A DNA stretch of 64,000 nt, from assembly GCA_045430285.1 (NCBI GenBank), contig JAILXV010000003.1, positions 496,001 to 560,000 on the forward strand, in the 5' to 3' direction. How positions within the stretch are numbered: position 1 is the first letter of the stretch; every line of letters begins with the position of its first letter. Position numbers and translations under genes: made by a program. Source of the DNA: Agarilytica sp045430285 (GTDB lineage: Bacteria; Pseudomonadota; Gammaproteobacteria; Pseudomonadales; Cellvibrionaceae). Shown in pieces: positions 28,206-36,899 of this stretch. Under the pieces are notes generated by a model. That model made no database searches. It was not told the DNA's origin and saw only the letters and a program-made list of their open reading frames with translations.

Positions 28206-28936
28206 TGCATATCTTGGTGGTAGACGATGAATTGCTAGCACGGCAACGATTAATTAAATTGGTATCAGCTATGGACGGTTACACAGTAATAGGGGAGGCC
28301 GATAACGGAGAAAAAGCCGTGGCCGCAGTAGAGGCGCTTGATCCTGATCTTGTGTTAATGGATGTCAAAATGCCTGGAAAAGATGGCTTGGCCGCCGCGC
28401 GTGAAATTGCAGAGCTGGATGAGCCGCCAGCCATAATTTTTTGCACGGCTTACGATCAGTATGCCATTGAAGCGTTTGATGCCCAAGCCGTAGGCTATAT
28501 TGTAAAACCCGTACACGATGAGCAACTCAAACTCGCTTTGGAAAAAGCGCAAAAATTCAATAAATTGCAACGTGCATCAGTACAACAACAAGATGCCGGT
28601 AGTCAGCGCCAACATATTTCCGCTAAAACGCGCCATGGTATCGAGCTGATTCCTATTGAGACAATAAGTTGCTTAGTGGCGGACCAAAAATACGTTACCG
28701 TTGTGCATGAAAAAGGCGAGACATTAATAGATGAAACGCTAAAAGAGTTAGAGGAAGAATTAGCGCCGGAGTTTATTCGTGTTCACAGAAACGCCCTAGT
28801 CGCACGCAAAGATATTATTGGTTTACGACGTTCCAGCGCTGGACATTATGAAGTAGAGTTAAGAAATACGGAAAATCGTCCGATGATTAGTCGACGCCAT
28901 CTTTCTACAATCAAGTCTTTGATTTCCTTACTTTAA
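28205..28936 (+). CDS. algR: LytTR response regulator AlgR
   Basis: Residues 1-120 form a receiver domain (VVDDELLARQRLIKL, phospho-acceptor in LVLMDVKMPGKDG, Lys in IVKPVHDEQL). The C-terminal ~100 residues are a LytTR DNA-binding domain (IETISCLVADQKYVTVVHEKG...FIRVHRNALVARKDI). The ATG at 28205 overlaps the algZ TGA, so translation is coupled. It is the response regulator partner of AlgZ. In Pseudomonas hemC follows directly, but here two signalling genes on the opposite strand intervene. Confidence 0.93.
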   Translation: MHILVVDDELLARQRLIKLVSAMDGYTVIGEADNGEKAVAAVEALDPDLVLMDVKMPGKDGLAAAREIAELDEPPAIIFCTAYDQYAIEAFDAQAVGYIVKPVHDEQLKLALEKAQKFNKLQRASVQQQDAGSQRQHISAKTRHGIELIPIETISCLVADQKYVTVVHEKGETLIDETLKELEEELAPEFIRVHRNALVARKDIIGLRRSSAGHYEVELRNTENRPMISRRHLSTIKSLISLL

Positions 28937-28966
28937 TTTTCTTGTGGATGGCGTTTAAAAAGCCAA

Positions 28967-30931
28967 TTAAAACAGTTCGATAGTGTTTTCGTTGTCTGAT
29001 TGACGTTCGGGTGTGTCGTTATCAAGTTCGTTAATCGCGTTAGAAACCGCGGTCATAATGTCTGAAATTCGATCATGTATATCATTTGCGCTAATCTCAG
29101 TGCTTTCCTTCTCGGTCACCATTTTTTCAATAATCTTGGTGATATATTCTTCTTGCTCAATTGTGAGTTGAAGTACGTGAAAGCTCATGCCGAGCTCAAC
29201 AGAAAATTTATCCACCAGCGCGTGCTTAGACCCCATTTCATTTTTTACCATGACAACAAGATCTTCTGCTAAGCCTTGCAGTTGTTGAAAAACTGTCTGC
29301 AGTAAGCGGTGACGAAGAATATCTTTATATCGTGCTTCTATCCCTTCCAGTATGACTGCGGCATAGTCTCTGACACGGCCGCGTTCGTCTACATCTTGGG
29401 GCATCTTCTTGATAAGAATCGACACTAAATGATCGTTAAAGATCGTACGGTCGCCGAACTCGTAAATACGGCCTTTTTCATGCAACAGATTAAACACATC
29501 CATCTCAATGGGGCTGCACACAAGTTCGTGTTGGGTGAAGCTGCTTGTGGCGTCGCTGTTTCTAAACTGCACAGAGCAGCTTAAGTCTTTTTGTTGCATA
29601 AAAGAAAATACTTCTTGTGCCATGCCTTGTTCGTCGCGGCAGCTCAACAAGTTTTTAAAAAACTGAATAATATCGCCGTAGTAGGCGGCTTCTCTCAGAG
29701 AGTGGACGGCGACTGCTTGAGCTTCGTGGCTACTTGTTTCGAGTTCCTGGCGCTTTTTATGAAAGGCGGCGACGTGCCCCATCTTTGCGACAAGTAAATT
29801 AAAAGGGCAAGGCTTCTGTAAAAAGTCGATGGCGCCGACATCATAGGCTTGTAATTTATGTACGGAGTCTTCACTGCCTGAAACAAATACTGCGCTGAAC
29901 GGTGATTTTGACTGAGCTTTTAAATCGCGACAAAGATCGATTCCCGTGCCGTCTGGTAGGTGCACATCGAGTATGATCAACTCAGGCTGTTCAGTTGAAA
30001 ATACTTTTAACGCTTCATCGGTAGAGCTGGCAGTGTACACTTGGTATAGTTCATTTAATGATTCTTCTAAAAGAACACGGTATTGAATATCGTCCTCAAC
30101 AATTAATAATTTAAGCGATTCTTTTTGTCGTGATTGACCTTTTACATCCCCAGCCAAATATTTGCATAGATCCCGAATGGGCATAGGTTGTCCAAAAAGA
30201 TAGCCTTGCCCACGATTGCACCCCTGTTTGTGTAGCCATGCCACTTCAGGTTTATGCTCAATGCCAACGGCCACAATACGCAAGCCGTACTGTTGTGAGA
30301 GGTATAGGGCTTTACGAAACATTGTCTGTGCGTGGGCATGAGTACGTATTTGAGTGACGACGTTTGTCTTAACTTTTATTTCGTTAATGGGGAGATCTTT
30401 GAGTGTGGCGATGGCGTTAGTGGCATCCTCGAAATCGTTGAGCGACAAACCAATCCCTTTCATATGAAGGTTTAATAGCTGCTGTTTTAAACCGTTTTCA
30501 AGTTCGTCAAAATCACAATCGCACAGCTCAATCTTTAATGCCTCGAGGGGCATATTATGTTCACCTAAACAGGTTTCAACAGTCTTAATAAATTCTCTAT
30601 TTCCCAGAAGAGACGTTTCAATATTGACGGAAAAAAGAAGGTCATATCCCTGTGCATATAGTTGGGCCCAATGTTTCGCCACTAGCGATAGAGTGGTTTC
30701 TGCGAGCTTTAATGATAAATCGGCCTTTACTATAAAAGGGAAAAAAGATTGCGGCCCTAGCACGCCATGTTTTGGATGATCTAAGCGAACAAAAGCCTCT
30801 AAACCAAACACTTTTTTTACATCATCGAGCGATACTTGTGGTTGGTAAACTAGCGAGAAGTGGCTGTGCTCGAAAGCTGAGCGAATATCCTGTTCGTTAA
30901 TCGGGGTATCGTATGTCACGTCGTTTGTCAT
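28967..30931 (-). CDS. Degenerate EAL domain, receiver, and shared uncharacterised C-terminal domain
   Basis: Residues ~15-255 are an EAL domain. The EAL motif reads LEAFVRL and the Asn of SVNIE is kept. However DDFG is NDFE, the usual KID is KVK, and AEGVE is AVGIE. Cyclic-di-GMP hydrolysis is therefore doubtful; it may bind the nucleotide or a protein instead. Residues ~272-385 are a receiver with intact VEDD, LIILDVHLPDG and LQKPCP. Residues ~395-640 are related to the C-terminus of the response regulator at 10949-12049. The gene starts 14 bases after the hybrid kinase at 30946-34914 and is surely co-transcribed with it, making that kinase the likely phosphodonor. Confidence 0.85.
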   Translation of the reverse strand: MTNDVTYDTPINEQDIRSAFEHSHFSLVYQPQVSLDDVKKVFGLEAFVRLDHPKHGVLGPQSFFPFIVKADLSLKLAETTLSLVAKHWAQLYAQGYDLLFSVNIETSLLGNREFIKTVETCLGEHNMPLEALKIELCDCDFDELENGLKQQLLNLHMKGIGLSLNDFEDATNAIATLKDLPINEIKVKTNVVTQIRTHAHAQTMFRKALYLSQQYGLRIVAVGIEHKPEVAWLHKQGCNRGQGYLFGQPMPIRDLCKYLAGDVKGQSRQKESLKLLIVEDDIQYRVLLEESLNELYQVYTASSTDEALKVFSTEQPELIILDVHLPDGTGIDLCRDLKAQSKSPFSAVFVSGSEDSVHKLQAYDVGAIDFLQKPCPFNLLVAKMGHVAAFHKKRQELETSSHEAQAVAVHSLREAAYYGDIIQFFKNLLSCRDEQGMAQEVFSFMQQKDLSCSVQFRNSDATSSFTQHELVCSPIEMDVFNLLHEKGRIYEFGDRTIFNDHLVSILIKKMPQDVDERGRVRDYAAVILEGIEARYKDILRHRLLQTVFQQLQGLAEDLVVMVKNEMGSKHALVDKFSVELGMSFHVLQLTIEQEEYITKIIEKMVTEKESTEISANDIHDRISDIMTAVSNAINELDNDTPERQSDNENTIELF

Positions 30932-30945
30932 TGAGCGTCCTTAGC

Positions 30946-33900
30946 CTATCCGTTTATCAGTGTGCGGATCTGTTGAAGTAAGTCTGCAGGGTTATAGGGC
31001 TTGCGCAAAAGCGGAAAATTCATCTGTTCATATTTTTCGTTAAGTTGCCGGTTTTTGGTGTAGCCGCTGGCGAGTAATATTTTAATAGTAGGGTATTTTT
31101 CGGAAACAATTGATGCGAGTTCATATCCATCCATATTGGGCATAATGACATCCGATATCATCATATCTACGTGCTCTGATGCCAGAATAGATAAGGCCTG
31201 CTCACCATTTTCAGCGGTTTTCACATCGTAGCCTTGTTGAACAAGTATCTGCTCAGATACGCTAAGCAAGGCCAGCTCATCGTCTACTAGCAGTATAGAT
31301 TCATCGCCAACGAAGGTGCGAGGATTGTCACGTGTTGTTGTCGGGCCAAGGTCCTCGTGACGTTCATATCGTGGAAAGTGCATGGTTAAGATGGTGCCAT
31401 CGCCAATTTTTGAATCCACGTGTATTTTACCCCCGCTTCTTTCAACAAAACCGTACACCTGGCTTAAACCTAGGCCGGTTCCGCCGTCGCCTTTCGTGGA
31501 AAAGAAAGGGTCAAATATTTTGGCTTTTGTTTCCTCATCCATGCCATGCCCTGTATCTGCGACACTAAGTGCCACATAACTGCCACTGCGGAGCCCCAGC
31601 GTTGGTGCGGTTTTATTATCTAGCGAAATATTTTCAGTGCGAATAATGAGGTCGCCTTGTGTATCCATTGCGTGCATCGCGTTAATACTTAGGTTGAGAA
31701 TAGCATCTTCCAAATCACCCCTATCCAAAAATACTGAATGTAAATCTTTGGCGAGAAAGTATTGGACATGTATCTGAGATGTCAGAACGCGCTCTAACAT
31801 GCCACGCCCTTCCTCAACAACGGTATTAATGTTGGTGGGTTTCGCATCGGGTAGTTGCTGGCGCGAAAAAGAAAGCAGTTTTTTGGTGAGGTTTGCGCCA
31901 CGCTCACAGGCGCGATGGATTTCGTCACTGTATTTTTCGAGTTTGGGTTGATCGTATAGCATGGACTTTAATAGGTCGGCATACCCCATCACTACACCAA
32001 GCAAATTGTTAAAGTCATGAGCAATGCCTCCTGTGAGCTTTCCTAGAGCATCCATTTTTTGTGAGCGTCGAAGTTGTTCTTCTTGCTGCTTTATTGAAGT
32101 AAGATCTTGGCAGCTTCCTATAAATCTACGCTGCGTTCCATTGGGAGGAAGTTCTGCAACAGAGAGTCGTATTGGAAATAGTGTCCCGTCTTTTTTCATT
32201 GCAGTGACCTCTCGGCCAACACCAATAATTTGAGCTTCACCTGTATCTGTAAAGTGTTTTAAATACCCGTTGTGGTGAATAGCGGTATCGGAGGGCATCA
32301 GCATCGATACATTTTTTCCAATAATTTCAGTTTCACCAAAGCCAAAGAGAGAACATGCCGCCTTATTGCAGGTAGAAACAACTCCCTCGTCATTAATTGT
32401 GATAACCGCATCGACCATAAAGTCCAGTATTTCGTGTTGCTCGTTCTCCTTTTCTTTTAATGCATTTACGGCCTTTTGCTCGGCATTAACATTCACTATC
32501 AATGCCGCGACGCCGAACATCTCTCCCTTATCATCAATTAACAGGGTGTTGTACCAATCACATACGATATCGTTCCCATTTTTGGTTGTATTACTGATGC
32601 GACTAAAATGACCGTTTCGATTACTCATCATAGAAAGCCATACATCATCGTAATTCGCATTCTCGGTACGGGTCAGCAATTCGATAGCTTGCTGTCCCAT
32701 AGCCTCGTGTTTTTCAAAACCAAAGGTCAGTGTCGCAGATGGGTTCCAATTAGTAATACGTAATTGTGTATCGAGCTCAATAACCGCCAGGGGTGTATTT
32801 TGTGTATGTAAATAGAGCTTTTCCTTATACTTTTCCACTTCTATATCAGCTAACTTACGTTCCAATTCCGTTTCAGCACGTGAAATAAAGATTTGCAGAA
32901 TTTCGTTAATGTCAGCAAGGTTATCAAGAGGCTTGTCATCAAAAACGGCGAGTAAACCAATCAAGGTATTTTTAGAGCTTACCAAGGGTATTCCAAGATA
33001 GCTTTCACCGTTGAACGAATGAAAAATATCAAATTTAGGATATTTGACACGGAGATAACAATTTTCTAATCGCGGTTGTTTTTTAAGAATGTGTTTGAAT
33101 GGTGAGCCTTCAATACCATAAGCCCCGCCCTTTTCTAATTTTCCCTCTAGATTTTGGGCAATAACGTCTATTTTTTCAGGAAGATCCTGTGATGCGGAGC
33201 CAATTAGGACACATTTAACATCAATTAACTTTGCAAGCTGTATCACCAGCTGTTCAAAAAACTTATCGCCGACTTTTTCTGAAACAGTGAATGCAATATC
33301 TCGTATTTTTCGATGAGATTGCACAAGCTCGGTAATGTCACGACCCTCGGCGACTATATACGATAAAGTATGATGTTCGTTGTAATATGGCCAAAGGGAT
33401 ACTTCCAACAAAAATTCATTTTTATCAGGCGACTGAATTTCTATGCGGTTCGATTTTCCCGCTTGTGCGGCCTTAATAGCGTTTTGCAACTTAATTTTGT
33501 TTTCCGAAATATGAGAAAACCGTGATACCTCCCAGAGAGGTTTATGGAGTAGCTGTTCTAACGTAGCTCCCTCAAAATCCAGTGCTGCACGGTTTGCTTC
33601 CAAAAGCGTTCCATCGGGACCCATAATCACACTAAAAGATAAGCTATGATCGAGAAACGCACGCAATCTAGCTTCGGTCATATCGAGCGCCAGACCGCGC
33701 TGATCATGAGAAATCTGGACGATTCTAAATTTTAAAATGGAGCTTATTACAACACTGATGATGAATAAAATAACGCCGATTTGTATGGCATATTCAAAAA
33801 CCCCATAGATAGGGAGCATGTTGCGGGAATAAGCGATACCCGTAATTGTTCCAAAATAGAATACTGGCAGGCTAAATAGGAGTAACTTTGCTTGTATGTT

Positions 33901-34914
33901 TTTGGATCGCCAGTTGACTATACCCAAATAGAACAAAAAGGGTGTTGTCAGAATAAATGTATTTATCAGTAATAATATTGATTCTCTGTAAGGCAATACC
34001 AGGGACAAAAAAGCCTGTATTGCCCATAGAATGGATAAGCCGATGCAATAAAAATGAAAAATTTTTCGCTTTTCTATAAGCAGTGTTTCTTTCCAGTAAA
34101 GAATTAGAAAAATAATGGCGATGTCAAAAGATATCTGTAAGCCGTAAATACTTACGCCCGCATGGTTATTGTCTATTAGCGTTTGGGCGTGGCCATCAAA
34201 AAAACTTAGCGTTATACCGATAAATAAGATAAACCCGAAGGAGTACGCATGTTCTATTTTTTTGTGTAGGAGTGTAAGCACCAATGTGGTGACTAAGAAA
34301 AGTATAATAAAGCCATAAAAAATTCCGTATACAGTAGATTCTTTATGATCTTTTACAATGAAATAAGATTTATGCACTAATTCTATGTTGGTGTTGATGG
34401 CGGCATCGCTTTTGTAGCTAAGAAAGAAGGTGAATGCTTCTCCTTTGGGTAATGCTAAATCAAATAGAATACGTCGATGGGGAATGTCACGTTGTGAAAA
34501 TGGCTTAAGATTGCCAGATTTTTTGGATAAAACGATTTCATTCTTGGCATTTACCATATAAAGATCAAGGTGATGGATATTGGCAAAGCGATGGTCAAGA
34601 ATCCATTCATGGAGATGTGTGTTATTGATCGCACTAAAGCGAAACCAATAGTGAATATTTGTTTTTTCAATGTCGGGTGCCGCTTTGTTGGCTGGAATGA
34701 AGATGTGCTCAGAGGGACGCTCAAGTATGTTTTCGAGCGTAATATCGCCCTCTGGGTTCTGCATAAGATCAAGATGGTCGACTAGGGCGTAGCGTTCGGT
34801 GCCTTCTTCTAGCACCAACACCTTGTCGCCGTATCCGAAAGCGGGAGCGCGTATTATTAGGGTGGCTATGCATACACACACAACGGTGATGATGCACCTT
34901 TGGGTTTTAGCCAT
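30946..34914 (-). CDS. 7TMR-DISM hybrid histidine kinase with PAS and GAF domains and receiver
   Basis: This 1322-residue protein has a signal peptide, then a periplasmic DISM-type beta domain (IHYWFRFSAINNTHLHEWILDH) and about seven membrane segments (residues ~185-400). Next come PAS (FSVIMGPDGTLLEANRAAL), a GAF-like region, and two further PAS domains. One of these is fixL-like (TINDEGVVSTCNKAACSLFGF, MLMPSD). The kinase core has the His in GGIAHDFNNLLG, N box NLSINAMHAM, DTGHGMD and GTGLGLSQVYGF. A C-terminal receiver has VDDELAL and ISDVIMPNMDG. It should sense an extracytoplasmic carbohydrate-like ligand plus a cytoplasmic signal and phosphorylate its own receiver and that of the next gene. 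It lies on the opposite strand to the surrounding alg and hem genes. Confidence 0.9.
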   Translation of the reverse strand: MAKTQRCIITVVCVCIATLIIRAPAFGYGDKVLVLEEGTERYALVDHLDLMQNPEGDITLENILERPSEHIFIPANKAAPDIEKTNIHYWFRFSAINNTHLHEWILDHRFANIHHLDLYMVNAKNEIVLSKKSGNLKPFSQRDIPHRRILFDLALPKGEAFTFFLSYKSDAAINTNIELVHKSYFIVKDHKESTVYGIFYGFIILFLVTTLVLTLLHKKIEHAYSFGFILFIGITLSFFDGHAQTLIDNNHAGVSIYGLQISFDIAIIFLILYWKETLLIEKRKIFHFYCIGLSILWAIQAFLSLVLPYRESILLLINTFILTTPFLFYLGIVNWRSKNIQAKLLLFSLPVFYFGTITGIAYSRNMLPIYGVFEYAIQIGVILFIISVVISSILKFRIVQISHDQRGLALDMTEARLRAFLDHSLSFSVIMGPDGTLLEANRAALDFEGATLEQLLHKPLWEVSRFSHISENKIKLQNAIKAAQAGKSNRIEIQSPDKNEFLLEVSLWPYYNEHHTLSYIVAEGRDITELVQSHRKIRDIAFTVSEKVGDKFFEQLVIQLAKLIDVKCVLIGSASQDLPEKIDVIAQNLEGKLEKGGAYGIEGSPFKHILKKQPRLENCYLRVKYPKFDIFHSFNGESYLGIPLVSSKNTLIGLLAVFDDKPLDNLADINEILQIFISRAETELERKLADIEVEKYKEKLYLHTQNTPLAVIELDTQLRITNWNPSATLTFGFEKHEAMGQQAIELLTRTENANYDDVWLSMMSNRNGHFSRISNTTKNGNDIVCDWYNTLLIDDKGEMFGVAALIVNVNAEQKAVNALKEKENEQHEILDFMVDAVITINDEGVVSTCNKAACSLFGFGETEIIGKNVSMLMPSDTAIHHNGYLKHFTDTGEAQIIGVGREVTAMKKDGTLFPIRLSVAELPPNGTQRRFIGSCQDLTSIKQQEEQLRRSQKMDALGKLTGGIAHDFNNLLGVVMGYADLLKSMLYDQPKLEKYSDEIHRACERGANLTKKLLSFSRQQLPDAKPTNINTVVEEGRGMLERVLTSQIHVQYFLAKDLHSVFLDRGDLEDAILNLSINAMHAMDTQGDLIIRTENISLDNKTAPTLGLRSGSYVALSVADTGHGMDEETKAKIFDPFFSTKGDGGTGLGLSQVYGFVERSGGKIHVDSKIGDGTILTMHFPRYERHEDLGPTTTRDNPRTFVGDESILLVDDELALLSVSEQILVQQGYDVKTAENGEQALSILASEHVDMMISDVIMPNMDGYELASIVSEKYPTIKILLASGYTKNRQLNEKYEQMNFPLLRKPYNPADLLQQIRTLING

Positions 34915-35111
34915 AGTCTCTACCTTAGCACGCGGTTTTATTGTGGGGCGTTGATATACGTTTCATCACAGCAACGTATGTATAGAGTAAATAATAGGCT
35001 AAGAATGCGGGGCCGTCTGGGCAGCGCCCAGTCCAATGAGTGGGATGAATTCCTTCGTCCCCGTTCGCTCCGATGTTTGCTATTATGCCTTCAACAATTC
35101 TTGGGGGAATA

Positions 35112-36041
35112 ATGAGAATACTGCGCATTGCCACACGTAAAAGTCAGCTAGCCCTATGGCAAGCTGAATTTGTTAAAGCCGAACTAGAAAAACACCATTC
35201 AGACCTGAAAGTGGCACTGGTGCCCATGAGTTCTCGCGGGGATAAGATCCTCGATGTGCCATTGGCCAAAGTGGGTGGTAAGGGCCTATTTGTAAAAGAA
35301 TTAGAGCAAGCCCTATTGGCGAATGAGGCGGATATCGCTGTGCATTCCATGAAAGATGTGCCAATGGAATTTCCTGACGGCCTTGGCCTTGTCACCATCT
35401 GTGAACGAGAAGACCCGAGAGATGCCTGGGTATCGAATCAATACCCAACCTTAGAAGGCCTACCTAAGGGTTCCGTGGTGGGGACTTCCAGCCTGCGCCG
35501 CCAAAGCCAATTACTTAATCTGCGCCCCGATTTAGAGGTGACCTTTTTACGCGGGAATGTGAATACGCGTTTGGCTAAGCTTGATGCAGGCGAGTACGAT
35601 GCGATCGTTCTTGCCGCAGCAGGGCTGAAGCGCCTTGAGATGAAAGACCGTATTGCCAGTTATTTTGCACCTGAGCAACTACTGCCTGCGGGTGGCCAAG
35701 GAGCCGTGGGCATTGAATGCCGCTTAGATGACGAGCAAGCTCACGAACTGTTGGCGCCTTTGCACCACAACCAAACGGCAGAGACCGTCTTGGCAGAGCG
35801 AGCGATGAATCGCCGGTTAGAAGGGGGGTGCCAGGTACCCATTGGATGCTACGCCATTCATAAGGACGATCAGCTGTGGTTACGTGGTCTAGTGGCAGAT
35901 CCAGACGGTGAAACAATGCTGACCGATGAGATCACTGGTGATGCACAAGATGGTGAAGCCATGGGGTATACACTTGCAGAGCGATTGCTCGCGGCAGGTG
36001 CCAAAGAGATCTTAAGTAAAGTGTACGGGCGTGACCTCTAA
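35112..36041 (+). CDS. hemC: Porphobilinogen deaminase
   Basis: The protein starts MRILRIATRKSQLALWQAEFVK and contains VHSMKDVPM, GTSSLRRQSQL, RGNVNTRL and the dipyrromethane-cofactor Cys in MNRRLEGGCQVPIGC. It polymerises four porphobilinogen units into hydroxymethylbilane. The ATG at 35112, preceded by GGGGGAA, is preferred to an upstream in-frame start at 35073 that adds 13 odd residues. It is the first gene of hemC-hemD-hemX-hemY. Confidence 0.96.
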   Translation: MRILRIATRKSQLALWQAEFVKAELEKHHSDLKVALVPMSSRGDKILDVPLAKVGGKGLFVKELEQALLANEADIAVHSMKDVPMEFPDGLGLVTICEREDPRDAWVSNQYPTLEGLPKGSVVGTSSLRRQSQLLNLRPDLEVTFLRGNVNTRLAKLDAGEYDAIVLAAAGLKRLEMKDRIASYFAPEQLLPAGGQGAVGIECRLDDEQAHELLAPLHHNQTAETVLAERAMNRRLEGGCQVPIGCYAIHKDDQLWLRGLVADPDGETMLTDEITGDAQDGEAMGYTLAERLLAAGAKEILSKVYGRDL

Positions 36042-36816
36042 GCGAGTCATCATTACACGACCAGAAGCCCAATCTGGGCCTTGGTCTCAGCGCTTACAAG
36101 CCGAAGGCTACGATACTGTTGCAGTGCCCGTGCTGGAAATTGCAGCGATTGAAGATGAAGCGCATATCCAAGCGGTGAAAAGCCATATTCTCGCCCTAGA
36201 CGACTATGCCTTTCTCATTTTTGTCAGCCAGAACGCCGTCGAATACGGCTTCAATTGGATCGAAGACTATTGGCCGCAATTCCCGACAGGCCTTACTTGC
36301 CTGGCGATAGGCGCAAAGACCGAACAAGCTATGACCCAACGGCTGGCAACGTTGGGTATGCCCGCCCACAATATGAACGAAGACAACAGCCGAATGGACA
36401 GCGAAGCGTTATTAGCCTTGCCCTGTTTGCAAAATGTGAATGACACTAAGGTGCTTATTTTTCGTGGCCTGGGTGGCCGCACTCAGTTATTGGATAGCTT
36501 GCAAGCACGCGGCGCTAAGGTACAACATTGCGAGTTGTATCGTCGTTTGGTGCCCGCTGCGGCGGAGCAGCAGCTAAGGGGCATTTGCCTAACGCCAGGG
36601 CAGGATATCGTTCCCCTGTTTAGTGGTGAATCTTTACAAAATTTCGATGACCTATTATCTAAAAATACTATTGAGGCGTGGCAAGCGCTAGCGCTCGTCG
36701 TCCCGAGCCAGCGTGTGGCAGATATGGCACTTTCCATGGGGTATCACCATATCGTGTGTGCGCAAAATGCAACGGAAGACGAAATGCTTAACGCCATTAA
36801 AGGATTACCCGCATAA
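36031..36816 (+). CDS. hemD: Uroporphyrinogen-III synthase
   Basis: The 261-residue protein shows the weakly conserved HemD pattern: VIITRPEAQSGPWSQRLQAEGY at the start, a middle FVSQNAVEYGF and a C-terminal FSGESLQNF. It closes hydroxymethylbilane to uroporphyrinogen III with inversion of ring D. The start is GTG and overlaps the hemC end by 11 bases, so translation is coupled. Place in the operon confirms the assignment. Confidence 0.92.
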   Translation: MTSKRVIITRPEAQSGPWSQRLQAEGYDTVAVPVLEIAAIEDEAHIQAVKSHILALDDYAFLIFVSQNAVEYGFNWIEDYWPQFPTGLTCLAIGAKTEQAMTQRLATLGMPAHNMNEDNSRMDSEALLALPCLQNVNDTKVLIFRGLGGRTQLLDSLQARGAKVQHCELYRRLVPAAAEQQLRGICLTPGQDIVPLFSGESLQNFDDLLSKNTIEAWQALALVVPSQRVADMALSMGYHHIVCAQNATEDEMLNAIKGLPA

Positions 36817-36899
36817 TGCGTAAGCTAACCACCGAATATCGAATATTGGTTATATCCGGATCTTAAATTTCCACTGTTTTTAATCGTAATGAGCACACT

